DNA of 64,000 nt from JAFAGX01 sp963759875 (GCA_963759875.1 CAVXBB010000015.1:434001-498000), one strand, 5' to 3'; counted from the first letter of the stretch, positions 1-10,126 are shown. Program-made: numbers and translations. The notes: generated by a model not told the origin, from the letters alone.

Positions 1-168
1 GCGCAGGCTCTGGCAAGCCCCGCGAAGTCTTCGCACGCGACCAGAAACATTTTGATCGGAGGGCTTGCGGCTGGAGCAGTTATCGGAGCAGTGGTGGGGT
101 TGCGGGGGTCGAAATCGCAGCAGTCCACGACCTCAATTCCCTCCGTTCCGACAATCCCTGCCCATTAA
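1..168 (+). CDS. C-terminal fragment of an unidentified membrane-anchored protein
   Basis: The frame is open from the first base of the window and stops with TAA at 166-168, leaving 55 residues of a protein that begins outside. The fragment carries a short Gly/Ala-rich hydrophobic stretch (around NILIGGLAAGAVIGAVVG), followed by a polar Ser/Thr/Pro-rich tail, as in a single C-terminal membrane helix. It is too short to assign a family. The HAF-repeat gene follows 30 bp downstream on the same strand, so the two may be co-transcribed. Confidence 0.55.
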   Translation, partial: AQALASPAKSSHATRNILIGGLAAGAVIGAVVGLRGSKSQQSTTSIPSVPTIPAH

Positions 169-198
169 TTTGAGCGTCATTAAAATTTAAAGCGTCAC

Positions 199-1272
199 AT
201 GACTTCTGCCGGCACATTCAGAATCCGCCGCTCACTGTTCGGGATGGTGATAGTAATCCAGGCACTCGCAGCGAGCGCGCAGACCTACAGCATCATCGAT
301 CTGGGCACTCTGGGCGGTAAGAGCAGCTTTGCGTTTTCAGTCAATGCGCTTGGGGAGGTCGTCGGATCATCCGATGACACGCGGGGTCATGCCCATGCTT
401 TTCTCTGGAATACAACGACCGGCATGGAGGATTTAGGTACGCTCGGTGGCACCTCTAGCAAAGCTTTTGGCATCAACGCCTCTGGCCAGGTCGTTGGCTG
501 GTCCACCACGAAGGACAACGCAACGCATGCGTTCCTTTGGACAAAAGACACTGGCATGCGTGATCTGGGCGCGCTTAATAACGGCAGCAGTTACGCCAGG
601 GCGATCAATGATCTCGGGCAGGTCGTGGGGTATTCAGTTGACCCAAATTCAGGGCCAACCCGCGCATTTTTGTGGACAGAGAAAAACGGCATGCGCGACT
701 TGGGTTCGCTAGGCGGTGCTGAGAGCCGGGCCCTCGCAATTAATGTCTTCGGAAATATCGCGGGATGGTCCACCCGCAAAGGTCAAGCTGAACACGCCGC
801 GTTTATTTGGCAAAGTGATGGCGGTATGCAGGAATTGCCTGCTCTGCACAATTCACGGCAGAGTGAGGCGGTTAGTATCAATGCCTCCGGCGAGATTGCG
901 GGCTGGAAAAAAAAGGCTGCCGAGGAACGTAATACTTTTATTTGGATTAATGACGCCGGACTGCGGGAACTAGATTCCGTCGGTGCCGCTTTCGACACAA
1001 GGGCAGCCGCCATCAATGCGTTTGGCGAGATCGTAGGAACAGCTTTTGGAGGCAACTCGGGAATGCGTGCTTTTGTGTGGACCAAATCCGCTGGTGCGCT
1101 GTACTTGAACGACTTAATTTCGCCCAGTTCCGACTGGATACTTAACGTGGCATCTGCCATCAACAACATGGGGCAGATCGCCGGTTACGGAGCCGTTGGA
1201 GGGCAGACCCGCGCATTTCTGTTGATTCCGAAAAGGTCCTTGAGGCAGACACAAGTGCTTCAATTGCCGTGA
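199..1272 (+). CDS. HAF-repeat extracellular protein
   Basis: A 357-residue protein with a signal peptide (Arg-rich start, hydrophobic core, Ala-rich cleavage region ending near residue 28). It is followed by about seven tandem repeats of roughly 40 residues. Each repeat contains a version of HAFLW, then a turn with GMRDLG(T/S)LGG, then (A)INxxGQVVGWS. These are the signatures of the HAF family of extracellular repeats, common in Acidobacteriota and of unknown biochemical role; a beta-propeller-like secreted protein is likely. The ATG at 199 is chosen because it is followed directly by the signal peptide. The family call is firm, but no substrate or activity can be inferred. Confidence 0.85.
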   Translation: MTSAGTFRIRRSLFGMVIVIQALAASAQTYSIIDLGTLGGKSSFAFSVNALGEVVGSSDDTRGHAHAFLWNTTTGMEDLGTLGGTSSKAFGINASGQVVGWSTTKDNATHAFLWTKDTGMRDLGALNNGSSYARAINDLGQVVGYSVDPNSGPTRAFLWTEKNGMRDLGSLGGAESRALAINVFGNIAGWSTRKGQAEHAAFIWQSDGGMQELPALHNSRQSEAVSINASGEIAGWKKKAAEERNTFIWINDAGLRELDSVGAAFDTRAAAINAFGEIVGTAFGGNSGMRAFVWTKSAGALYLNDLISPSSDWILNVASAINNMGQIAGYGAVGGQTRAFLLIPKRSLRQTQVLQLP

Positions 1273-1325
1273 TGAGCTTCATGGCGCGATGGCGTTTCTT
1301 GATTTCGCGCTAACCGTGGGATTGG

Positions 1326-2795
1326 ATGAGCGAATATTCCGATTTTGCCCGGAGAGTCTGGTTGAGAATGCTGAGCCGACGTCCCTGGCTCATCTTAGGC
1401 ACCGGCATCCTGGGGTCTCTGCTGGGATTTGTGCTCTCCTTCGCCTTACCAGAAAAATATACTTCGCAATCATCAATCATGGTTGAAACCCATGACTTAC
1501 CTCTAGCTTCGATGCACTCGGCCCCATCAAGAAATTTAAGTCAGCAGATTGCCAAGCTGCGCGATGTTTTCAGTCAGGACAGAGTAAATGCGATGATCAG
1601 CCGAATGGGGATAGCCAGCCCTGACAAAAGCGTAGAGCAGGCGGAAGCGATTCGCCGACATGTCCGCATAAGCGCGCTCCCCACAAATTTAGGTGAGAGC
1701 GACACCGCGAGCGCGGAATGTACGAAAGGATGTGACATCGCCACGTTTCGGTTGGCCTACACAGGTGCGAGTCCAGCCGAGGCTCAGCTAATCTGCAACG
1801 GGCTGACGCTCATGTTGTTGCAAAGCCTCAATTCCGCCCGGCAGGAGACCCCCGCTTCTAGCGCGCTGTTGCAAGCGGTCGGCAAAGCAAAACACGACCT
1901 CGACGAGCAGGATGCGAAGCTAGCTCAATTCAGGAAACGGCACAGGGGGCAGCTTCCGGCAGATGTTGACGAAAACATGAGCGCCTCGATGGATTTGAAC
2001 GCGCAACTGCATATGCTCTCGCAAAAAATCGAGCTGGCGCGGCAGGAAAAGACCGAAGCAGAGTCACAACTGTCAAAACGATTGTCGTTGGCCCAGCGAG
2101 AATCCGAGAATCGCAATTCTGCGAGCAAAGCCGTGAACAGCACCGCACTGAATCAGCAGTTATCAGACCTTCAAAGCCAACTTCTGCAACTGCAGGCTCA
2201 GTATGCGGAAGATCACCCCGACGTTGTTAAGACCAAGGCGGAGATTGCCGGCATTGAGAAAGAACTCGCACAAGCGAACCCTGACGAGCGTAGTAGTACC
2301 AACCGAGAAACAGATTCCACTGTGCGGGAAAGCTTGGAGATTCGCCAACTGCGCTCGCAGATTCAGCACGACGATCAAGTGCTTGGTGAGATGACACGCG
2401 AGGAAAAGCGCGTCCAAAATGAGGTCAGGGCCCTTCAGGCAAAGCTGGTTGTAAACTCAACCGTCGCCAGGGAGTACCAGCAACTAGTACGTGATCGCGA
2501 TGCTGCGCAAAAAACTTACGCGAACCTGTCAACCAAGCCGGTCGCAACGCAGGGGGTGGCCAGCGTGAATCCGCAGCAACAGACTGATCAAATAAGAATT
2601 TTGGATCCTGCCAATCTACCTCGCGTGCCTAGCTCCCCGAATCGATTGTTGTTCGCAATCTCGGGGTGGTTGAGTGTGGCAGTTGTGTTGCGATTTACTT
2701 TGTGGCTAGCGCAGCCAAGTCGTTCGACCGGGGCCACCAAGGTTCATTCATTGGTATCCCGATCGAAGGCTTCCGCCGCCAGAACCCGTGCCTGA
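1326..2795 (+). CDS. Wzz/GumC-type polysaccharide co-polymerase (chain-length determinant), no kinase domain
   Basis: A 489-residue inner-membrane protein. An N-terminal transmembrane helix (about residues 20-42) leads into the Wzz-type segment starting PEKYTSQSSIMVE. A long periplasmic coiled coil (about 180-400) is rich in Gln/Glu/Lys/Leu and contains the typical YAEDHPDVVKTKAEIAGIEKEL pattern. A proline-rich motif (NLPRVPSSPNR) precedes the second membrane helix (about 440-460). This is the GumC/Wzc periplasmic architecture without the C-terminal BY-kinase. Such proteins set chain length or export of exopolysaccharide. No glycosyltransferases or Wza-like gene are nearby, so its polysaccharide partner is unknown. 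The ATG at 1326 gives the usual short cytoplasmic N-tail. Confidence 0.85.
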   Translation: MSEYSDFARRVWLRMLSRRPWLILGTGILGSLLGFVLSFALPEKYTSQSSIMVETHDLPLASMHSAPSRNLSQQIAKLRDVFSQDRVNAMISRMGIASPDKSVEQAEAIRRHVRISALPTNLGESDTASAECTKGCDIATFRLAYTGASPAEAQLICNGLTLMLLQSLNSARQETPASSALLQAVGKAKHDLDEQDAKLAQFRKRHRGQLPADVDENMSASMDLNAQLHMLSQKIELARQEKTEAESQLSKRLSLAQRESENRNSASKAVNSTALNQQLSDLQSQLLQLQAQYAEDHPDVVKTKAEIAGIEKELAQANPDERSSTNRETDSTVRESLEIRQLRSQIQHDDQVLGEMTREEKRVQNEVRALQAKLVVNSTVAREYQQLVRDRDAAQKTYANLSTKPVATQGVASVNPQQQTDQIRILDPANLPRVPSSPNRLLFAISGWLSVAVVLRFTLWLAQPSRSTGATKVHSLVSRSKASAARTRA

Positions 2796-3049
2796 CACTT
2801 GCCTCTTCAGGGCAACAGCGCAGTTGCGCTCCCGCCATCCCCGTGCCTGCGAGTCGCTGGACTGCGCAAGCTTGACGGTGCCCTGACGGGCTGGTATTTT
2901 CGGGTTCGATACGTGACGTCGAGGGGCATCATCTGAGCCGAGCAGGGAAGCCGCATCAACGCAATGATCTTCTCTCTCGGGATCGCAGCCGCCGCGAATT
3001 TCTTATTCGCTCTTGTCAGGGGTTAGGTGCAACACTGGTCCCTTCTGGT

Positions 3050-6000
3050 TTGCGGAAGCACGTCTTTGCCTTTTCATTCGACTCTTCAATCACCTCGTCA
3101 GCGGGCCCTGAGTTTCACCTTCACCCTCATTACCGGTCCCAGACGCCGTTTGATGCTGCGTTCCTGAAAACGCGCGCTGGGTCAGATGATTTCGTCAGCG
3201 AGAAATATGTTGAGCAGATCCAGGCGATTCTAGGCCAGTGGAGCGCAGATCTCCTGCAGCAGCCTGCAAATTTGCAGGCCATGCAGAAAGCGCTGACCTC
3301 TGACTTCTCGGGATTTTCCTTAAAGGCCGCCGAATCGAAGCTGGTACGGTCGGGCATCATCGAAGTTCATCAAAGCGAATTTCCATCTCAAGCATCTGTC
3401 GCTCGCGATGTATTCCTGGAGGAATTACAAGCTGCGATCAGCCACTTCTCGCAGTTCATAACCGTGGAGTTCCAGGTAACTCGTATTGAGCTTGACTCGT
3501 CTGAGACGACAGAAAGCCTTCAAACCCGGGTGCGTTACGAATTAGTCGGCACAGGTAAGGATTTTTACCGCGAACAGCGCGTCGGCTATTGGGACCTTAA
3601 GTGGAAAAAGACCTCTTCTGGCGAATTCAGATTGCGGAACTGGCGGGCTCTTGATGAAACTCAGAGCCGCACTGCCGGGCTTGTTTTTGCGGATGTCACG
3701 TCGCAAGTTCTCGGCAGGAATCGATCCTATTCTGCCCAATTGCTTCATGGAGCCGATTTTTGGCGCAGCGTGCTCGATGGCGCTTGCGGAATTGACATCT
3801 ATGGTCACAACGGGGTCTCGGTCGGCGACATCGATAATGACGGCTTTGACGATCTTTACATTTGCCAGCCTGCCGGACTTCCCAACCGGCTCTACCGTAA
3901 TCGTGGCGATGGGACATTCGAGGACGTAACCGAATCATCTGGCGTTGGCGTGCTTGACAACACAGCGTGCGCACTTTTCGCCGATGTCGACAACGACGGC
4001 CGCCAGGATTTGATCGTGGTGCGCAGCAATGGCCCGCTGCTATTTCTCAATCAGGGAGACGGCAAGTTTCGCCAGAAGCCGGCCGCATTCAAGTTTGCGA
4101 ATCCGCCGCAAGGCACATTCGCGGGCGCGGCAATCGCCGATTACGATCACGATGGATGGCTGGATATCTATTTTTGCCTCTACATTTATTACCAGGGTAC
4201 CGATCAGTACAAATATCCGTCTCCTTACTACGACGCGCAGAATGGTCCACCTAATTTCATGATGCGTAACAATCGCGACGGCACGTTTCGCGACGTCACT
4301 GGCGAGACCGGACTTCATCAGAACAATACGCGCTACAGTTTTTGCTGCGGCTGGAATGATTACAACAATGATGGCTGGCCCGATCTCTACGTCGTGAATG
4401 ACTTCGGACGCAAAAATCTTTATCGAAACAACGGTGACGGCACTTTTACCGATGTTGCGGGGGAAGCAGGCGTACAGGACATCGGCGCAGGCATGAGCGT
4501 TTGCTGGTTCGATTATGACAACGATGGCGCCGAGGACCTATATGTGGGCGATATGTGGACTGCGGCCGGCGAGCGCATTTCCAGGCAGGAAAGCTTCCAG
4601 AAAAGCGCGCCCGAAAAAGTTCGAGCCTTCTATCGCAAGCATGCGATGGGGAATTCTCTTTTCCGGAACACCGGCCATGCGTTTCAGGATGCAACGTCCT
4701 CCTCCTCGACTGGCGTCGGACGATGGGCATGGTCGAGCGATAGCTGGGATTTCGATCACGACGGCTTTTCCGATCTATACATCGCGAATGGCATGGTATC
4801 TGGGCCGTTGCGGCAAGATCTGAATAGCTTCTTTTGGCGGCAAGTCGTGGCTAATTCGCCAAATGAAGCCAAGTCTTCTCGCCTTTACGAGCAGGGATGG
4901 AACGGGATCAACGAACTTATCCGTGCTGACGCGACCTGGAGCGGCTACGAACGCAACGTTTTTTACGCCAACAATGGCGATGGAACATTTTCTAACGTGT
5001 CAGGCGCAGTGGGTCTTGATTTTGTTGAGGATGGCCGCTCATTCGCGCTGGCCGACGTTGATCATGATGGGCGCCTGGAAGTTTTCCTCAAGAACCGCAA
5101 CGCTCCGCAATTGCGGATATTAAAAAACGTAGTGGAAAATCTTCCTCCTTCGATTGCATTCCGTCTGCGCGGCAGCAAAAGCAATCGCGACGCAATTGGT
5201 GCGGTCGTGACCATCGCAACCGGCTCGGTTCGCCGGACCCGTTCTCTGCAAGCGGGATCAGGCTTTCTTTCTCAGCACAGCAAAGAAATTTTTTTCGGAC
5301 TGGGTGCGACCGAGAGGCCGGTGAAGGCAACCATTCGGTGGCCAAGCGGTTTGCTGCAGCAAATCGATAATCTCCCACCTCATCACCGAATCTGGGTGCA
5401 AGAAGGGTCGGCAGAGTTGCGGATCGAGCCGTTCAAAAATGTTTCATCTTGGCAAAGCTCTACATCCGATCCGGCCAAGCCCAACGAGGCCGAACTTCTC
5501 CCGACCAACATTGAGAGTTGGCTGCTTGCGCCTATTGCGGCTCCGGACTTTTCTCTCCCCGATCTCAGCAACCGAAAGCAAACGTTAGTTTCTTTCCGCG
5601 GCCGCCCGCTGCTGCTCAATTTTTGGACTGCGAAATCGCCGGGCTGCATCGAGCATTTAAAAACACTGGGTCGGCTCCATGCACAAGGTGTCCAGGTCCT
5701 CGCGTTGAATGTTGACGATTCTGGAAAGCTCGAGAGCCTCAACGCGTTAACCGGAGATCCCCATTTGTCCCTTCCAATCCTGCGCGCGTCCGATGAGGTT
5801 GCGGCGATTTACAACATTCTTTACCGCTATATCTTCGACCGTCATTGCGATCTCACCCTGCCAACATCATTCTTAATCGATCAGGGCGGCGACATAGTCA
5901 AGCTGTATCAGGGACGAATCGACTTCCAACAGGTCAAAGATGACCTCGAGCACATTCCTCAAAGCGATTCAGATCGAATCACCAAGGCGCTCCCTTTTCC

Positions 6001-6790
6001 TGGAGTCATGGAAAGTAACAACTTTCAACGGAACTATCTTTCTTATGGGTCGGTATTTTTTCAGCGTGGCTATTATGAGCAAGCTGGCGCCTCATTCGAG
6101 CGCGCCCTGCGCGATGATCCCTCAAGCGCCGAAGCACTGTATGGAGTCGGCAGCGTCTACCTGCAGCAGCAAAAAAGAGCAGAAGCGCGAGACTGTTTTC
6201 AACGTACCACAAAGCTTCAGGCGGCGTATCCCGACACTCTGCCCAACGCCTGGAACAATCTCGGGCTTCTCGCGGCTCGCGAAGGTCGCGCTGCCGAAGC
6301 AGTCCCATATTTTCAACAGGCCCTGCGCCTCAACCCCGACCACCTGATTGCCCTGCAGAATCTGGGCAATGCTTATCGCCAACTCTGGCAATGGGAAGAT
6401 GCTCGCAAAACGCTGGACCGCGCGGTTGAACTCGGACCCGAAGATGCAGAGGTGAATTACAGCCTGGCGATGGTTTATGCCCAGCTTAATGACAGCGATC
6501 GTGCTCACGAGTACTTGCAGCGGGCTTTGAACCTTCGCCCGGATTACCCCGAGGCGTTGAATAATCTTGGTGTTCTTTATCTGCGAACCCAACAGCGGGA
6601 CCAGGCTGTAGAGGCGTTCGAACATTGCATTCGCGTAGCACCTGCTTTCGACCAGTCCTATTTGAATCTTGCGCGCGTCTATATTCTGGAAGGCACGCCG
6701 GACAAAGCGCGTTCCGTATTGATGGAACTTCTCAAGCAACGTCCAGACCACCCCCAAGCTCAGCAGATGCTGGGGGGATTAGCTCCATAA
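3050..6790 (+). CDS. CRTAC-type FG-GAP/ASPIC-UnbV protein fused to a redoxin and TPR domain
   Basis: A multidomain exported protein of at least 1246 residues. Residues about 240-700 hold FG-GAP/VCBS calcium-binding repeats with many D-x-D-x-D-G loops (DIDNDGFDDLY, DYDHDGWLDIY, DYNNDGWPDLY). An ASPIC/UnbV segment lies around 710-780 (GSKSNRDAIGAVV, VRWPSG-like IRWPSG). A thioredoxin/AhpC-like redoxin domain spans about 825-960 (PDFSLPDLSNRK, LLLNFWTAKSPGC), with no second Cys next to the first. TPR repeats fill about 1000-1246. The only standard start codon is a TTG at 3050. Just upstream in the same open frame a twin-arginine-like stretch (SRREFLIRSCQGLGA) is encoded without any ATG/GTG/TTG. 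The true start may be the ATG at 2964, reached if one base is missing near 2979. Precise function is unknown. Confidence 0.85.
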   Translation: MRKHVFAFSFDSSITSSAGPEFHLHPHYRSQTPFDAAFLKTRAGSDDFVSEKYVEQIQAILGQWSADLLQQPANLQAMQKALTSDFSGFSLKAAESKLVRSGIIEVHQSEFPSQASVARDVFLEELQAAISHFSQFITVEFQVTRIELDSSETTESLQTRVRYELVGTGKDFYREQRVGYWDLKWKKTSSGEFRLRNWRALDETQSRTAGLVFADVTSQVLGRNRSYSAQLLHGADFWRSVLDGACGIDIYGHNGVSVGDIDNDGFDDLYICQPAGLPNRLYRNRGDGTFEDVTESSGVGVLDNTACALFADVDNDGRQDLIVVRSNGPLLFLNQGDGKFRQKPAAFKFANPPQGTFAGAAIADYDHDGWLDIYFCLYIYYQGTDQYKYPSPYYDAQNGPPNFMMRNNRDGTFRDVTGETGLHQNNTRYSFCCGWNDYNNDGWPDLYVVNDFGRKNLYRNNGDGTFTDVAGEAGVQDIGAGMSVCWFDYDNDGAEDLYVGDMWTAAGERISRQESFQKSAPEKVRAFYRKHAMGNSLFRNTGHAFQDATSSSSTGVGRWAWSSDSWDFDHDGFSDLYIANGMVSGPLRQDLNSFFWRQVVANSPNEAKSSRLYEQGWNGINELIRADATWSGYERNVFYANNGDGTFSNVSGAVGLDFVEDGRSFALADVDHDGRLEVFLKNRNAPQLRILKNVVENLPPSIAFRLRGSKSNRDAIGAVVTIATGSVRRTRSLQAGSGFLSQHSKEIFFGLGATERPVKATIRWPSGLLQQIDNLPPHHRIWVQEGSAELRIEPFKNVSSWQSSTSDPAKPNEAELLPTNIESWLLAPIAAPDFSLPDLSNRKQTLVSFRGRPLLLNFWTAKSPGCIEHLKTLGRLHAQGVQVLALNVDDSGKLESLNALTGDPHLSLPILRASDEVAAIYNILYRYIFDRHCDLTLPTSFLIDQGGDIVKLYQGRIDFQQVKDDLEHIPQSDSDRITKALPFPGVMESNNFQRNYLSYGSVFFQRGYYEQAGASFERALRDDPSSAEALYGVGSVYLQQQKRAEARDCFQRTTKLQAAYPDTLPNAWNNLGLLAAREGRAAEAVPYFQQALRLNPDHLIALQNLGNAYRQLWQWEDARKTLDRAVELGPEDAEVNYSLAMVYAQLNDSDRAHEYLQRALNLRPDYPEALNNLGVLYLRTQQRDQAVEAFEHCIRVAPAFDQSYLNLARVYILEGTPDKARSVLMELLKQRPDHPQAQQMLGGLAP

Positions 6791-7051
6791 GCCAGCTTTC
6801 GGTTTCTCCTCCCCCAACCGTCCCGTAACAATCGTGTCAAATTTCCGCGTGCTCACGGTCCTAAGCCGCTGACCGCAATAGGCCTACTCCAGAAGTAGAA
6901 AGGCTCTTGGATTAGAATCAGGAATAGGTTATCTTGGCCGACGCGAAAAGTGCAGCTTGGGAGACAACCAAGGGCACATTTCAGGCATAATTCCGTTGCT
7001 GCACCGGAAGTAGTCAACTCGGGGCCCTGTGCCTCGAAATTGGATCCAGCC

Positions 7052-10000
7052 ATGAGATCTTCTCCTTGCCGTGCGACCTTGTTAGTAGTCCTCTCGATTT
7101 GCATCTGGGCAACTGTTCCGGTTTATGCACAGGTTCCGCCAGCAGAGCAGGCCGGTTCAAGCGGCACAACTAGCACTATCATCCCCGGCCCACTTCGTTC
7201 TTTCTTGCGCATGGCCGGCATTAGCCAGAAAGTTTCGCCGAGCGAGGTGGTTCCGCTGCTCGCCCGCAACGTTTTCTCTCAAGGCTACGAAGGTTCTCCA
7301 ACTAAGGGCCATCCCACCGAGTTCTTGATCCTGCTGATCCGGTACGTGCAACAGGCGAGGGAGTTGGCAAATCTGGCCGGACCCGAGCACGTGATTCATG
7401 TCTCCGGCTGCTCGGATGCCCGCCCATTGCTACACGTCCTCGGGTACCGTGTTCGCCAGGACTGCGGTAAGAGCAGCACGTCACTCGTGACGAATGATCC
7501 CGAGCGAGCCTTCCTCACCATCGATTCCGGCTTTCCACTGCCCGAACTGGAAGAAACCCTGCAGGGAGGTAAGCCGTTTGCTTACTCATTTCCGTCGTCG
7601 TCGGTACCCACTTTTTTTGCGCAAAGCGATTGGATGGCAGCGGACCAGGAGGCCAGCGACAGCAAGGATCTGCTGGACAAGTTCTTGCGCGACCCGCTCT
7701 TGGCGCGTTTGTATTGGGCGATGAATCGAGAAGACTCTGAAACGCGTGCTGCGCTGCGAGGCTCTCCCGGACTCAAGCAATTGCTGCCGTACGCCGCCGT
7801 GCTTGATTTTTACGGAAGTGATCTTCGCATTCGCAACGGGCGCGTACTCGTTCCAGGTGGATCAAAAGCGGAAGCTTCATGGAAGGCGCTCGTGGGTGAA
7901 AGCCCGGAAACATCAGGTGAATTTGTCCTTCACCTGCTCGCGAAGGACAGGGGATGGCTAGCTGCCTATTATGACGGCATCTCGCGCGGCAACGAGACCA
8001 GGCAGGCGTATTTCACCGATCCTCACCGCCTGCGGCGTTCGTATGAAGCTTTGCGCAGTCCAGAGCTTTCTACCGATGCGGCGCGTCCTGTTTTTCGCCC
8101 TGCTCCGGGACTTTTGCTTTTGCTCACCCGACTTCAATGGGAGTCGAACGGCGAACCTTATTTGCCCGGAGGTCTCGAAGTTTGGAAGCAGATCTTTCGT
8201 CAAAGGACCGACACGAAGTTTCTGCACGAATGGGGGAAGCGCGCAGCTCACTGGAACAATCCGGAGCAGGTACTCGACGGACTCTTCGCCACTTCGCGTT
8301 TGGAAACTGACGCTGGCCCGCTGCAAATCTACTTAATGATGACTGCACTGGACAACCGAAGGGCTCACCCTCTCAGTGCCCAGACGGTGCTTTTGCTGGC
8401 CAATAAATTTCCGCAGTTCAGTAATCAGTACCTGCTTCTATCTGAATTCCCGGACCTGAGCGAAGCCTCAATCGTTGAATTCATCACCGCGGCCGAGTCG
8501 CTGAACAGGATTCCGAACCACACACTCCGGGGCAATGCCATGGGAGTCTTTCAGGGCAGTATCGGACTGTGGCAAATCCTCGCACGCCAGGGCGAGATCC
8601 CATCTGCTGAGATGAACCGTTCCTGGCAAAGCATGGTTAAGCCTTTTGCCAACGTGCGTTCTGAGCCGCAACTCTTCGATGCTGGAACCCATTCGCTTCG
8701 CGAACTGATCCTGACGACCACAGGCAAATCGAATTTTTCCGAGGACGAGCTCATCGATGTGCTTGCAGGGCCGCAACAATCAACTCCGGCGGGAGCGCGC
8801 GTGCACGAAGAAATGGCGGATCGCATTCGTACCGTGATGGAAGCCCAACGCCTGGTCACTCTGGACACCATGCTCGCGCTTGGTAGTGGACTGGATGAGC
8901 TGGTTAAGAACAAGGCTGCGGGTGAGCCGCTAATCCCGCTAGCGCGCGAGCTTTCGGAATTCGAAATGCCCCGCCCCATTTTCACCAGCAGTGAGCGAAC
9001 TCAGTGGGCCGCTGGCGTCTACAACAATCGCCACACTGAACTGCAGATGAAAACTGATCTGACAAAGGTCATCAAGGCCCCCGCTTCTCCGCAGCAGCTC
9101 GAGCAGGCGCGTGGCCAGATTGCTCCGTTTCTGCGAGACACCACAGTCGGGTTGAATTACGCGTACTACGAACCACCCGGCGCCCAGGTTCTTCGTAATA
9201 ATCCACTTCTCGTCCGCTCGCATGATTTTTCGGGCGATACCGTAGCCGGCGTAGAACAGGTCTGGCAAGCTCCCCTCGTGTTCGGAGAAGGTTCTCCGGC
9301 TGGCGGCGGCGCACATTTGGTCGGCTCACTTGCCGATTTACCTTACGTACTAGCCGGAGTCGAGCAGGATTTCATTGGCCCCGAAAACGTGCAGGCGCTG
9401 ATCTGGAGGGAACTGGTTCCCGGCCTGCTGGTCGATGCAACTCTGCCCCGCTTTTGGGCCGTAACTCCCAACGAACTTCATGCCGTTGCTCTTTATCAGC
9501 GGGCCGGAGAAGAACTTCTTAAAGCTTCGGCGAGTAATAGTGAATTGCGCGCTCAAGCACTGAACATTCTTTCCGACCGCCTGGTTCCGCAGGTGCTGGA
9601 TCAGGTAGAGCAGGACATTGCGAATGGCAGTCTAGCTGCAGTCACTCCCGCTGACACTTTTTATCTCACCGCCGAGGTTAGGCGTAGGTACAACGACGAA
9701 ACCTCCGTTTGGGGGCCGGCTGGTCATGAGTTGGACGATTTGTCTCGAAAATATCCCGAGGAAACGTCATGGAATCGGCTCTCGCGAGATTTCGGAGTGC
9801 CCCATCCCATACTGGCGCAAACTTACTCACGCGAACTGCTGAACCTGAAACCGTTTCCTGCATTCGAAGGTTATTCCAGCCGGCTGCTCGCGGAGACTTG
9901 GGACTCCAACAACTTATATTGGGCCCGCTTGGCGGACGAAATGGGCTATTCACCGGTTGATCTCAATATTCTGGTTCCTCAGCTGACGCATCGCATGGTG

Positions 10001-10126
10001 GAAAAAATCTTCGCGACTGATTTTGAAGATTGGCAGGCCATACTCCGTGCCATGCGGGAGACCGGCGAAGAATTTCGCCAAGGCAAGAACAATACAATAA
10101 CCTTAACAAGAGTCGTGACCCACTGA
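7052..10126 (+). CDS. Large secreted protein of unknown function (about 1024 aa)
   Basis: The frame extends upstream to 6950, but the ATG at 7052 begins a textbook signal peptide (MRSSPC, then a hydrophobic run to VPVYAQ), so this start is preferred. The mature protein is mostly polar and apparently alpha-helical. There are no transmembrane segments, no Cys-rich regions and no catalytic motif that I recognise. Local patterns such as FILLIRYVQQ-like hydrophobic helices and many Leu/Arg/Glu heptads suggest a helical solenoid. It lies between the CRTAC-TPR gene and the VWFA gene on the same strand, 13 bp from the latter. It is probably co-transcribed and part of the same secreted or periplasmic system. 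Confidence 0.75.
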   Translation: MRSSPCRATLLVVLSICIWATVPVYAQVPPAEQAGSSGTTSTIIPGPLRSFLRMAGISQKVSPSEVVPLLARNVFSQGYEGSPTKGHPTEFLILLIRYVQQARELANLAGPEHVIHVSGCSDARPLLHVLGYRVRQDCGKSSTSLVTNDPERAFLTIDSGFPLPELEETLQGGKPFAYSFPSSSVPTFFAQSDWMAADQEASDSKDLLDKFLRDPLLARLYWAMNREDSETRAALRGSPGLKQLLPYAAVLDFYGSDLRIRNGRVLVPGGSKAEASWKALVGESPETSGEFVLHLLAKDRGWLAAYYDGISRGNETRQAYFTDPHRLRRSYEALRSPELSTDAARPVFRPAPGLLLLLTRLQWESNGEPYLPGGLEVWKQIFRQRTDTKFLHEWGKRAAHWNNPEQVLDGLFATSRLETDAGPLQIYLMMTALDNRRAHPLSAQTVLLLANKFPQFSNQYLLLSEFPDLSEASIVEFITAAESLNRIPNHTLRGNAMGVFQGSIGLWQILARQGEIPSAEMNRSWQSMVKPFANVRSEPQLFDAGTHSLRELILTTTGKSNFSEDELIDVLAGPQQSTPAGARVHEEMADRIRTVMEAQRLVTLDTMLALGSGLDELVKNKAAGEPLIPLARELSEFEMPRPIFTSSERTQWAAGVYNNRHTELQMKTDLTKVIKAPASPQQLEQARGQIAPFLRDTTVGLNYAYYEPPGAQVLRNNPLLVRSHDFSGDTVAGVEQVWQAPLVFGEGSPAGGGAHLVGSLADLPYVLAGVEQDFIGPENVQALIWRELVPGLLVDATLPRFWAVTPNELHAVALYQRAGEELLKASASNSELRAQALNILSDRLVPQVLDQVEQDIANGSLAAVTPADTFYLTAEVRRRYNDETSVWGPAGHELDDLSRKYPEETSWNRLSRDFGVPHPILAQTYSRELLNLKPFPAFEGYSSRLLAETWDSNNLYWARLADEMGYSPVDLNILVPQLTHRMVEKIFATDFEDWQAILRAMRETGEEFRQGKNNTITLTRVVTH

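Noticed and set aside
6122..6757. - strand open frame (211 codons) opposite the TPR part of the CRTAC gene
   Set aside because: Shadow of a TPR array with correct repeat periodicity on the + strand.
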